This document shows positions 11,573 to 23,103 of a DNA stretch of 64,000 bases, piece by piece. Numbering within the stretch: the first letter of the stretch is position 1; every line of letters begins with the position of its first letter. The stretch is taken from positions 9,655,442 through 9,719,441 of the forward strand of contig CAXIPT010000003.1 in NCBI GenBank assembly GCA_964030475.1, in the 5' to 3' direction. The notes below the pieces were generated by a model. It made no database searches and was not told the origin of the DNA. It saw nothing but the letters and a program-made list of their open reading frames with translations. Made by a program: the position numbers and the translations under genes. Source of the DNA: Tethya wilhelma. Lineage: Eukaryota; Porifera; Demospongiae; Tethyida; Tethyidae.

Positions 11573-14012
11573 AAGACATACACATATGAATCAATGTACA
11601 CTGTACAATACAGTACACTTGAACTATTAGGATTTAAGAAAAGAAACCAGAGTGTGTTTTTGTACCTTGTGTGGAACTTTGGCTCCGCTGTCAGCAAGTG
11701 AAACATTCACCTAGAGGGTGCAAATCAAGAGGATAAAAGAGAGGTCACAAAACCCTTGAAGAGAAACCAAATCTAAAGGTAAAGGTGCTAAAGAACACAC
11801 CTGGTCCACAATCCAGTCAAAGAGAGCTCCATATAGAGCCTTAGCCATTGAGTCTCTGGCAGCTATGGCCTATACACACACATGTAAAAACATAGAGAAC
11901 TTTTTCACAATCATATCAAATGTCAAACTCCAAGTGTTGAGCAAACATTGTTGTAAATCAAACACACCTCGTCCACACGATAAGGATGCACAAAGTAATC
12001 AGCACCCCCTGCTCTGGACTTCCTTGTAGTCAAAGCAAGGTGAAGAGTCTTCTCATCGACCTTCACAGAGGAAATTGAAGGCAAAATGAAGACAGTGATG
12101 TTAGGTATTGGCTACCCAACAGAAGCTAGGACATGCAGGGGATTGAGTGTACATAAATCGTGTTGCCTACTTGGAGCAGTTGTGAGACCACTTGGATGAC
12201 ATCTACGTTCTGGATCTTGGCAGCTTCTTCGCTGTCTTTCTTCTTAACGTGAACAATATTGCCGATGTGTAGAATGGCCGAGAGCACCGTAAACATCCTG
12301 GAGAGAGAGAGAGCATGTGAATGAGAAGCTACACGAGTGCTTGTCATTCAAGCCACAATGCCATTACTGTAGGTGTCATTGTGAGAGCTAGATGCCTGGC
12401 TGCATGCTAGACATACCTGACTTGGACCTCATCGGAGAAGCCAAGCATGGACAAAGACTGACGAAGTTTGTGGTACTCCTTAGCACCTTCTGGTGGGGCC
12501 AGGGAGGAACCCTGAAGAGGGACGTACAGAGGTATAGACAAGAGAGAGATCGAGATAGACTTTTCACAGGCCCCTCTTTAGCTTTTTTTGTAAAAAAGCT
12601 AAGAGGGCCCTGTGCTCTTTTACAAAAAATGCTAAGGGAGGGGCCTGGGATCGACGCTAAGAGATGTAGATTTAAAAAACAAAAATTGCCATGCAGTTCA
12701 AGTGCTGCAGCACACACCTGAGTGAGGTAGTTGTATTGATCGATGCCTCCCAGGCGCAGTTTTTTGTGCAGCTCCTTGTCAGCACCGGCTAGGAGGTAGT
12801 AGAACACGTGATAGTTCCTCTCCTCCGGAGCCTGGCTGATGATCCTGCTCTTCTCGAGAAGGTACTTCTCTATTGAAGCCCTGCACAACCACAAGTCACA
12901 ATGGGATGACGAGGAGGAGAGAGTGGGGAGGGTACTTATTAAGGTACGTACATGTATTTGGTATTGGTTATGGCTATGGTCTATGTATTAGGACCTTACC
13001 CGTGATAAGCTCCATTCTCTCTGAACTTGACAAGGATGAACTTTCCAAAACGACTGCTGTTATTGTTGGCCACTGTCCTAGCATTGCCAAATGCCTGCAA
13101 TTACATTCAAAACATCACTGACAAGGCCAACAGCTGGTTAGCTAATGCTCACGAACACCAAAAGCAAAATACACATATACACACATACATATACACCTCT
13201 CGGTAGCAAAGTTCTAGTAGCACTTATCACTAACACACTCCAGTTACCTCTAGAACTGGGCCGGTGCCAAGAGTGATCAGCTCAAGGGACTGTGACTGGT
13301 CCAACTTGGCCGACAGACTCATCAGATGGTGGAGAAGGAACTTGGTCGACTCCGTCTTGCCCGCCCCACTCTCTCCACTGATGATGATCGACTGGTTCTC
13401 TCTGTTGTTCAACATAGAGTGATAGGCGTTGTCGGCGATGGCAAATATATGCGGTGGAAGAGCTCCTAGCGCCCTCCCCTGGTAGAGATCAGTGTACTTC
13501 GGGTTGTAGATGGAGTAGAAGTAGTAAGGATTGACTGCGATCAAGATGGAGCCGACGTACGTGTAGATGTCCGTGTTACTGAAACGGGCGTGCAAGTTGG
13601 AGAGCATGGCCTGTTCCGAGAGCTCCTCCAAGTTGCAGAGGTCCTCAATGAGGCCTTCCTCCGAGCCCGGTGAGATGTACTGGGAGACGATCTCAGAGAG
13701 GACAAGGCTTGCGTGCTCCTTCCGTTGAAGAAACAGCCTCATCTCACTCTCCCTGGACTGACTCTTTGGCCACTGGTCTTGAATAACGAGGGGGAACTCC
13801 TCGTCGTTAAGCCTACGCCACCCAGACTTGGTCTCGTTGGCTCGTCCCTCGTAGAGCTCGTACAAGGTCTTATCCTCGAAGATCTGCAGTCTCTCTAGCG
13901 CCAGTCTGATCACCTCGATAGTGGCAGTGGAACGAGAGGCGACCACAGAGGTGTAGTAGGCCGGACTCAACTCTCCAGGAAAGATCCGAATGGTTGTTGG
14001 TTTTCCGTCCAT
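11410..14012 (-). CDS. MYO9: Class IX-type unconventional myosin, N-terminal half
   Basis: Actin-based motor; class IX myosins are Rho-GTPase-activating motors. The first exon (13248-14012) codes an RA-like N-terminal region ([27 protein letters not shown]) followed by the motor start: [20 protein letters not shown], the ATP-binding P-loop [10 protein letters not shown], then exons with [10 protein letters not shown] (13000-13094), [10 protein letters not shown] and [13 protein letters not shown] (12718-12880), the 12417-12512 exon ([12 protein letters not shown]), AILHIGNI, and finally [11 protein letters not shown] with NSFEQFCIN at about 11411-11490. RA domain plus motor is the class IX arrangement. 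The rest of the motor, IQ motifs, C1 and RhoGAP domains are absent because the sequence runs into the N at 11409. The truncation is likely an assembly break. Confidence 0.8.
11504..11571. repeat. (CA)n microsatellite
   Basis: About 34 CA units in a myosin intron, close to the 11409 break; such tracts favour assembly errors. Confidence 0.95.
12570..12650. repeat. Small hairpin in a myosin intron
   Basis: GGCCCCTCTTTAGCTTTTTT and a reverse-complement AAAAAAGCTAAGAGGGCC form one hairpin; a third partial arm (GCTAAGGGAGGGGCCT) follows at about 12630. Likely a miniature foldback element. Confidence 0.65.
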
Positions 14013-14365
14013 CTCTCTTTCTTTGTATGCGAGTCAGCGTCTCATTTATGATGAGGTGCGTTGTGCGTGTGTGCTTTTAAAGTGAGTGATGTTACGGTTG
14101 TCAAATCAACAGGTATTCAAGCAATGTGTGGTATTTGACATCGTGGAAGCAACTCGCGGATTTTATACTGCATAAACGAAAAACACACAACAATATAACA
14201 TTTAAAAATGCAATTCTGTACAAAGAGTAGTTTAAAGCTTAATTGTCACTCATTTCTAAGAAGTGGAATTTGTGTAGCTAACACAAGGTCGAGGGACAGA
14301 GCCACTTTCATATCATAATGGCTCGAGTACGGAACCTACAAGAGTCGCAGGTTTGTTTGTATGTG

Positions 14366-14530
14366 TGTACACTCACACACTGACACAGGCACACACACAG
14401 AGAGAGAGGTACACTCACACAGAGAGAGGTACACTCACACAGAGAGACAGACACACACACACAGAGAGGTACACTCACACACAGAGAGAGGTACACTCAC
14501 ACAGAGAGAGGTACACTCACAGAGACAGAC
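14366..14530. repeat. Minisatellite, ~22-bp unit
   Basis: Repeats of GAGAGGTACACTCACACAGA with variants (CA-rich insertions) over about 165 bp. Both strands give long low-complexity frames that should not be called as proteins. Confidence 0.8.
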
Positions 14531-14591
14531 ACCCATGAAGACTTTCATGCCACTACCCACATGAGACAATGTGAGTGACATTCCTGTGTGT

Positions 14592-14605
14592 GTCTCCATG
14601 GCAAC
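14592..14605 (+). promoter_or_regulatory. X-box-like (RFX) word upstream of myosin IX
   Basis: GTCTCCATGGCAAC fits the consensus GTHNYYATRRNAAC at every position. It lies 580 bp upstream of the myosin start. Single occurrence, so function is unproven. Confidence 0.3.
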
Positions 14606-15576
14606 AAGCAGGTGGTGAGGCAACGTAATTGTATTAATTTAGCAAAATACATTTGTAGCCAAAGACAAGCACATTCTAATACACAGGCATTGTGGGCTTT
14701 TGTTGTCTAATATTCATGCATCGCACAGAAGTCAGAGTTCTCTATAGCAACCGGGCTTCACCTCTATTGGCTATATCAGGGCCATTGATATCTTAGAAGC
14801 TACAAAACTCACACACACACACACACAAAGTACAATATTATAGTATGCGTAGAATACATAACATACAGTATGGTAGGTCCACAACAACAACCGATCACAC
14901 AGCTTCCTGTACTAACCACACAGCTGCATAACAACATCATTCAAACACATGTGCCTTGTTCTACAAGAGCCACACCTTAATAATTACGTAGGCCGGACAA
15001 AGTGGTCGACTGAGAGAGAGCAAGAAGTGCATTATCATGTACATCTGTGGTTTTCCTGATAAACAAAAAAAAAAGCAAGCCGGAGGCAAAAGACACAATT
15101 ATTATTTTTAATAATAATATATCTCACTGAAGATTAAACACGGTCCAATGAAGCAACCAGCCACATGAACAGGCTGATCACTATATCTAAACCACATTCA
15201 TGTAGTGTGGCATGAGTGTAAGCACAATGCTGGGTATCTACATAAAATCAAGAGAGTATTTTGCTGTTGAGAGTACTCTAAATGCATTGTTTTGTTCTTC
15301 TTTACACTTTCATCAATCGAACAGATAAGCTAGCTGTTTCTATCTAGTGCTTTGTGTGCAAGAGAGAGTAGATCGGTGGTTGAATGTGAAGGTACCTTTT
15401 TCATCTGTACATACTGTTCAATACAGTCTATCCACCAAAACAAAGAATATTTTTGTATACATTTCAAGAATTGTTGTGTAAACAGAGGGCCCTTATGGGG
15501 TATCAAATACACGGTGCATCATATGGTTTGTGTTTGTGTGTGAGAACAAAGAAAGATAGCATACACATTGCAGTGT

Positions 15577-15703
<127 letters not shown>

Positions 15704-15781
15704 CACATAAAGCATAGCTAGACATGCATCACTGTAGTGGACCATATCCCGAGACTCAGAGTGGCATTCAACTTGACTTAC

Positions 15782-15873
15782 GAGGTGCTTTTGGTCACAC
15801 AGGCTGAATTCAAAAGAGCAGTAGAGAACCCAAAGGTCAGTTGAGCAACACACACAACAAAGAGAGCCTTCAT
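15782..15873 (-). CDS. PLBD: Orphan first exon of a phospholipase B-like gene
   Basis: ATG at 15871-15873 on the minus strand begins a signal peptide ([17 protein letters not shown], then [12 protein letters not shown]) and ends at a good donor, GTAAGT, at 15781. It is nearly identical to exon 1 of copy 2 (19325 downward). No second exon follows; the next sequence is the GA tract, the N and the myosin gene. It is best read as exon 1 of PLBD copy 1, separated from its other exons (8420-11378) by the myosin-bearing segment. Confidence 0.8.
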
Positions 15874-16161
15874 TTTTCACGTCAGCAGATCAGATGTCAT
15901 GCGTGGGTAGTCTGGCCAGCCAGACTAGGCTGGCCAGATGTTCGCAGTGCAGCCATAGATATTTACACTACTATGGTGCAGCTCTGGCTCACAAGACAAG
16001 TTACATAATATAAGGTAATGGTCGCTTGGGTCATACCCAGCCCCGCCCACTTTAATGAAGCCAACAAGCAACAAGTTGACAACATATTATCCCTTGCAAG
16101 TATCACAATAAATAAAGAAACACAACAAGAAAAATGCAATTCAGTCATTGACAGACTCATT

Positions 16162-16956
16162 TCAATGGAGTGGCAGAGATGGTTTCATTGTTACAAATGT
16201 GAAGTTGAACAGGTCGGGCTGAAATAGAAGGATGCAAATTAATCAATACAAGACTTATACACCTCTAACAGTAATAGTAGCCTACCTGTCCAATATGTAA
16301 CAACTTATTAACTGCACTAGAAGACCACTGAAATGGGGGAAGCTCCTGCAATGACAGACAATTCAAGGTAGTTAACTCATGTAATATCGCAATCTGTAGT
16401 ATAGTACACAATTGTACCTGATGCGTGGGACCACATTGAGCATAAGCCATCTGTTCCATAGCAAGACTATAATCTGTTACCTGTTACCATTACATATTAT
16501 AAAATTTCTCTTGGGTATCACCATGGATAATATTAATAGACAGTTAATCATACTACCTTGGTATCAATACATCCACCAGCTTGAGGTGGGTCGAGCAGGT
16601 CACCACGACTACAGATGGAATTCATAGGATCCCCCAGAGAATAGGGATCATTCTTGTAGTCATTGTATCTCATCAGATGCTGCATGGATGCCATGTCCGT
16701 CACCTGAGTAGTAAAAAAAGCTTCACATGTAAGGAATTCTCCTAGAGTGTGTGGGATTACTAAGGCCTTCCAACCTTGGCTTGGTCTCTTCGAAATATCT
16801 TTGCTCTTGGACACAGCTGGTACGATGCCTGGTTGCCAGTCTTCTTCATCACTTCAGGGTAGCCAGACACAGCAAAGATGTCCTCATAGAATGGAACATT
16901 GTATGATGCCCAATAACCAGTTCGAAGGATATCAGTCTGATCCCCACTTTCAACAT

Positions 16957-16995
<39 letters not shown>

Positions 16996-19325
16996 TACGT
17001 GTGTGTGTGTGTTTGACAAATTTAAAAGACGTGTACAACTACTTCAAAACTATGGAATCATATACTATACCGGCCATCAGTTCACATGCTATACTGGTGA
17101 CTAATGGTGAGAGGACAGTCACACAGTTAATTGGCTTACCCTGGTATTTGCTCCACTACCCAAAGTGCTCCATCATTAATAGTTTTATTCAACTCGATCT
17201 TCTTCAAGTCCAACACCATGTACTGGTTATTGTATGTACCTGTGTTAAACAACCACAATCGTTTAAGTAGCTAGAGTTCCAGTGAATCTGTATCCTTAAT
17301 AGTTATATGCAGCATAATAGAAGTACCTGTGTTGTATTGGCTCAGTATCTCTCCCCACTCTTTCCCAGTAGAGGCCAACCAGTTGGCCAGTCTCACTCTC
17401 TGCCAGGCCAGGAGTCCCTTAGGAGTGGCCTGCTCATAGAGAGTGGTGTTATAGATACCATTAGTAGTCTGTAGCATCACCAAACCACTGAATGTGCACA
17501 CAATGAGAGAAAGAACACAATACATCTTTCAATGGCTGCAAAAAATTCCTTGTTGTAAATGATAGCTACAAAGCATTGAAAAAGGTTGTGAACATAGATT
17601 TTAAAAGACACAAAATTGTGAAACTTTATATTCATACATGTATTCATAACAAAAAGAAGAAGTAATATATACCTGCTCATGATGTAGAAGTCATCAAGAG
17701 AGGCGAGAGTGCCAGGATAACTGGAGAATGACATCACCTCTGTAGCTGGAGGAGAATGGTCGCCTACCTCTCCTCTCATGAGGGATGTCTTAAAGGCATA
17801 GTGTTTGTAGATACGATTCATGGCAGGATAAAAAAGCCAGCTATAGGGGGAATAAGTTTAAAACAACTTAACAACCAGTTTTGCTTCAAACTGCAGTACA
17901 CAAAATTGGCAAAACAAGATTGTTGATCAATACAGGTGTATTGTTTTGATGGCTATTCATAATTATTGGGAAGAGTTTAGCAACAGTTACTGTTGTGCGT
18001 GAACATTTACGTTGAGTGTGAAGCAAAGATATTCTCATATCCAGGAAGAACTTTGATTAGTGCTGAGCAGTGTCCACTGTGGAGCTGCATGAAGAACAAT
18101 TGAAAAAAGCCCCAGAGTGATGTATCAAAGTTGTGTTCAGCTTTAGATAATGCTCACCAGAGACACAAGCTCGTCCTTAGAAAGTTTTGAAGGATCTGGT
18201 CTGGAGTTAGGGTCAACAAATTTCTCAATGTCGAGATAGTCACCCCATCCATTCATAAGATCAAATGCAGAATCATCAAGAGTCTAGATTGATTAAATAT
18301 TGACATGAACATTTTATATAGTATATGGTTGAATCAGTGTATTCTTGCAGCTTAGAGTACTGTATGTACCTGTGTTTTTGGTGCTGCCTGACCGTAGCCT
18401 TCCTTCAGTCCTTCAAACTGATAAGAGATGAGGTCCATGTAGTACCACAAGTCAGACGACCCCTTCTTTACTGTGTTCATCTCTTTCATCCAATCTCTCT
18501 ACGTTATAGAGCACACAGGAGAACAAGTGAGACTGGTAGTATCATAATCATTGACAATTCTTATTGTAGAGTAAAGGCTTACCTGGTCTTCGTAGAACTT
18601 TATCACCTTCATGACAAATTCTTCAGACTTTCCATCAAAGGAAAAGTTGCAAAAGTTTTGCAACGATTCATACACATCCCTGAAAAGAATTTCACACAAA
18701 GCATTGTGCATGTTCTCTGGTTTGTCATGATACACAAAAATGTTTATCTTACTTCTGTGTGAGGTATCCCTCGATCATACCAGCAGCACGCATGATAGAA
18801 GCATCATCATATCCACCCTTGACACTGCCATACCCAGCCTGGACCAGGAGGGTCTTCCAGCTGGGAAACATAAGCATTAAGGTCACCAACTCACAGCTAG
18901 ATTCAAACTTAACAATACTCACCCATTCTCATTCAGAGTGTCGTCATAGTAACCACATGCTGCAGCCTTTTCCTTTGCCTCAGTTCCAGGAACAACCACC
19001 AACTGAGAACCACTAGAATCATAGAATAGAGGAGAGAGCGGAGATGCATACATCTACATGCAGCTGAAGCAAAGTAGATGGACCATATATGCATGATTAA
19101 AGGGATTGAGTGGTCTGATTAGGCTCGACTTTAATGATGACCAACTTGTAAGTGTTTAGGCCATTATATGCATAATGTCTTTTGGAGTAGCTATCACACT
19201 GTTGACAGTATTGTATGAGAAACTTACAAGTTGCTTTTGGTGACACAGGCTGAATTCAAAAGAGCAGTAGAGAAACCAAAGGTCAGTTGAGCAACACACA
19301 CGATAAAGAGATTTCGAGCCTTCAT
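16162..19325 (-). CDS. PLBD: Phospholipase B-like protein, copy 2
   Basis: Complete tandem copy. Exon 1 (start 19325) codes a signal peptide, [19 protein letters not shown], with a donor GTAAGT; the next exon reads [20 protein letters not shown]. Later exons carry [32 protein letters not shown] (nucleophile Cys), [89 protein letters not shown] and the last exon 16162-16218 ending [15 protein letters not shown]. About 15 small exons with the same intron positions as copies 1 and 3. Expected in the lysosome lumen or secreted. The Cys-to-Ile change in GCIDTK (others GCYDTK) is the only odd family residue I noticed. Confidence 0.85.
16963..17011. repeat. (GT)n microsatellite in PLBD copy 2
   Basis: GT tract with one TCTAC interruption, directly next to a splice donor of the GDQTDIL exon. 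Confidence 0.9.
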
Positions 19326-19595
19326 TTTTCCCGTCAGCAGATCATATCATATGCAGATGTGTGGGCTCTCAGCTCAGCTCAACTATAGGCATTATTGATT
19401 ACGTCATATCAGCCCCGCCCACGTACTCAAATGATCATGAATTATGGCATGTTACAATCTGTGGAACAATTGCATGATGCTGCTCTCTCGAGACTTCCAA
19501 CATGCATGTATAACAATCATAAATAATGTAAACAAAGTATATAAAAACTGTTTCAACATGTGCACATTAAATAATATTATTTTTATATAAACAGT

Positions 19596-22500
19596 TCAGT
19601 TGACAGATGGAGTGGGCAGTGATGGTTTCATCATTACAAACGTGAAGTTGAACAGGTTAGGCTGAAAAAGAAGGATACAAAATCAATCAATACAAGTATT
19701 AATTATACAGCTCCAATAGTAGCGCACCTGTCCAACATGTGACACATTATTTACTCCACTAGTAGACCACTGAAATGGGGGAAGCTCCTGCAATTAGACA
19801 ATATAGTAAAATCACATGTGTGTCTAATGATCTTTACTGAAGCAGTAACAAGTGGCATAATAATTATTTACCAATGGAAATGTGCCAATACAGTACCAGT
19901 GTCAAGAATGACATTGTGCAGTACACAAGCATACCTGATGTGTGGGACCATTTTCAGCATAGGCCATCTGTTCCAAAGCAAGGTTATAATCCGTCACCTA
20001 GAAAATAAATTATTTACAGTTTACCATTGATAGTGAATACTACAATCTCCCGGCTATACCTTGGTGTCATAGCACCCACCAGCAAAGGGTGGGTGGAGCA
20101 GGTCACCACGACTACAGATGGAATTCATAGGATCTCCCAGAGAATAGGGATCATTCTTGTAGTCATTGTATCTCATCAGATGTTGCATGGATTCCATGTC
20201 CTTCACCTGAGTAGTAAAAAAAAAAAAAAAAAAAAACTTTACAGGTAAGGAATTCTCCTGGGGGGTAAGGGATTTCTAAGGCCTTCCAACCTTGGCTTGG
20301 TCTCTTCGAAATATCTTTGCTCTTGGACACAGCTGGTACGATGCCTGGTTGCCGGTCTTCTTCATCACTTCAGGGTAGCCAGACACAGCAAAAATGTCCT
20401 CATAGAATGGAACATTGTAGGATGCCCAATAACCAGTTCGAAGGATATCAGTCTGATCACCACTTTCAACATAGCTGTGTGTGTGAGTTTCGAATGAGAG
20501 TGTGAACCTACTATGGATACAGACCTAATGGAATTATGCTATGCTGGAAAGTGTGAATACAAAACAGTTGGTTTACCCTGGTATCTGCTCCACTACCCAA
20601 AGAGCTCCATCATTAATAGTCTTATTCAATTCAATCTTCTTTAAGTCCAACACCATGTACTGGTTATTGTATGTACCTGTTTAAAAGAAACAACTAAGTC
20701 ACATATACAGCAGCATATAATGACATAATGAAGTATATACCTGTGTTGTATTGACTCAGTATCTCTCCCCACTCTTTCCCAGTAGAGGCCAACCAATTGG
20801 CCAGTCTCACTCTGTGCCAGGCCAGGAGTCCCTTAGGAGTGGCCTGCTCATAGAGAGTGGTGTTATAGATACCATTAGTAGTCTGTAGCATCACCAAACC
20901 ACTGAATGAGAGAAAAACAATAAGTACTTCAATGGCTGAAAGATATATGTGCTGTTAACAATAGCTACAAAACATTCATGACAAAGGATGTGAACATAGA
21001 TTTAAAAAATTCTAACAGTGTGAAACTAACATGCTTTAAAAGAAAAGGTACCTGCTCATAATGTAGAAGTCATCAACAGAAGATAGAGTACCAGGATAAC
21101 TTGAAAATGACATCACCTCTGTAGCTGGAGGAGAATGGTCCCCTACCTCTCCTCTCATGAGAGATGTCTTAAAGGCATAGTGCTTGTAGATACGGTTCAT
21201 GGCGGCATAAGAGAACCAGCTGTAAGGAAAGAAGTTGATTCTGTTACAAAAGTAAACGTGCAATTTGTCCAGAAACACACACACACGTACACAACAGATC
21301 AGGTGCACCAAAAAGACTTCTATTTAACCACCCACAGCACAATGCCTATTGTACAATAATTGATACATAGAAAATCTTATGCTCTTCCTACCTTGAGTGT
21401 GAAGCAAAGATATTCTCATATCCAGGAAGAACCTTGATCAGTGCTGAGCAATGTCCACTGTGGAGCTGCATAGAGAACAATCAAGAGAGTGATGCATTAG
21501 AGTTGTGTTCAGCTTTGGAGTGTGCTCACCAGAGACACAAGCTCATCCTTGGAAAGCTTTGAAGGATCTGGTCTGGAGTCAAAGTCAACAAAGTTTTGAA
21601 TGTCGAGAAAGTCACCCCATCCGCCAATAAAATCAAATGCCGTGTCATCAAGAACCTGGATTGAATTAATGATGGCACAGCAGACAATAAAACATAGTTT
21701 GATTGTTCAGAAATAATGGCAATTCTTTAGTGAGGTAAATAGTTGTGTGCAGTATGTCATGATGAGGACCTTTTCAAGCAGTTGAGCATGTAAATATTAG
21801 TTATTCCAAAGAAAAGTGAACTAAGCTTTGGCTGCATGACTAGCCAACAGCTTTATGTATAACTCAGCTAAGTACAGGTGCAAATAATTTTTTCTCATAT
21901 ATAGTTGAGACGATTTTTATTAAGGGGAGGGCCTGGGACCAAATCTGTCCACATAACAATATAGTTTTGAAGCTTAAAGTACCTGTGTTTTTGGTGCTGC
22001 TTGACCATAGCCTTCCTTCAGTCCCTCAAACTGATAAGAGATGAGGTCCATGTAGTACCACAAGTCAGACGACCCCTTCTTTACTGTGTTCATCTCTTTC
22101 ATCCAATCTCTCTACATTATACAGTGAACACAGGGGAGCAAATGAGACTGGGGTTCAAGACTATACATTGGTGGCAAAGGCTCACTTGGTCCTCGTAGAA
22201 CTTATTGACTTTCATGGCAAATTCTTTAGACTTTCCACCAAACAAGGTCTTATGAAAGTTTAAAAACGTCTCATACATATCTCTGAAAAAGATATTAAAA
22301 GTATTCTCCACATATCAATACATGGTGACTGTTTTCTGGAATGTAATGGAATATATACATGATTGAACATTTCATCTTACTTCTGTGTGAGGTATCCCTC
22401 GATCATACCAGCAGCACGCATGATAGTAGCATCATCATATCCACCCTTGACACTGCCATACCCAGCCTGGACCAGGAGGGTCTTCCAGCTGGGAAATAGA

Positions 22501-22847
22501 GATAAATAAAGTTGACAACAACAGTTAACTTTTAACACACAACTTGAAGCTCAACCAGCAATAGTAGATCTCACCCATTCTCATTCAGAGTGTCGTCATA
22601 GTAACCACATGCTGCAGCCTTTTCCTTTGCTTCGGTTCCAGGAACAACCACCAACCGAGAATCACTGGAAATCAATGAAATCAGGTCACTTTGTATCAAG
22701 TTTAATAGTAAGTATTAAAATCAACCATAGATACACTTGGTATGAATCAACTTACAAATTACTTGTGGTAACACAAGCTGAGTACAAAGTAGCTGAACAG
22801 AAGGTTAGTTGTGCAACACACAATAAAAAGCACAGTTTCTTCATCAT
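19596..22847 (-). CDS. PLBD: Phospholipase B-like protein, copy 3
   Basis: Complete third tandem copy, 271 bp from copy 2 and the same strand. Exon 1 starts at 22847 ([19 protein letters not shown] signal peptide, donor GTAAGT). The nucleophile segment [78 protein letters not shown] and [11 protein letters not shown] are all present, and the last exon 19596-19661 ends [18 protein letters not shown]. All frames appear open. Repeated exons are nearly identical to copy 2 while introns differ, which points to recent duplication or gene conversion of exons. Divergent from MYCBPAP; the two starts are 256 bp apart. Confidence 0.85.
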
Positions 22848-23103
22848 CACAGCCGAAGTGCCTGTCTGTCAGCAATATTTCAGTGACAGTACATGCCTAT
22901 GGGTTCCAGAAATCACATGCTCAGCTTGGAATCCTACACATGTGTGCCCCGCCTCCTACCGGACATGCGTAAACAATTGGAATGTAAAATTACTCGCGGG
23001 ATGATGGCAGTTTCAGGTATTAAAAACGACCATAATTTACGGTATGCCGTTTCTATGGTTACAATGAAACGGCACAGCTGAAGACGCCGCGCTAACAACC
23101 ATC
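22848..23103. promoter_or_regulatory. Bidirectional promoter region PLBD3/MYCBPAP
   Basis: 256 bp between two start codons that point away from each other. Contains the X-box word described separately. No TATA box stands out. Confidence 0.5.
23049..23062 (-). promoter_or_regulatory. RFX X-box upstream of MYCBPAP
   Basis: On the minus strand GTAACCATAGAAAC fits the X-box consensus GTHNYYATRRNAAC at all 14 positions. It ends 41 bp before the MYCBPAP ATG, a typical place for RFX control of ciliary genes. Confidence 0.6.

Noticed and set aside
11328..11706. Long Cys/Val or His/Thr frames over (CA)n tracts, also at 31209-31565, 35706-36090, 37339-37653, 58270-58701 and 60019-60486
   Set aside because: Translations of microsatellites with no family resemblance; they run through introns of real genes.
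12388..12894. 168-residue frame joining two myosin exons through the intron
   Set aside because: The middle is intron sequence with a hairpin; splice signals separate the real exons.
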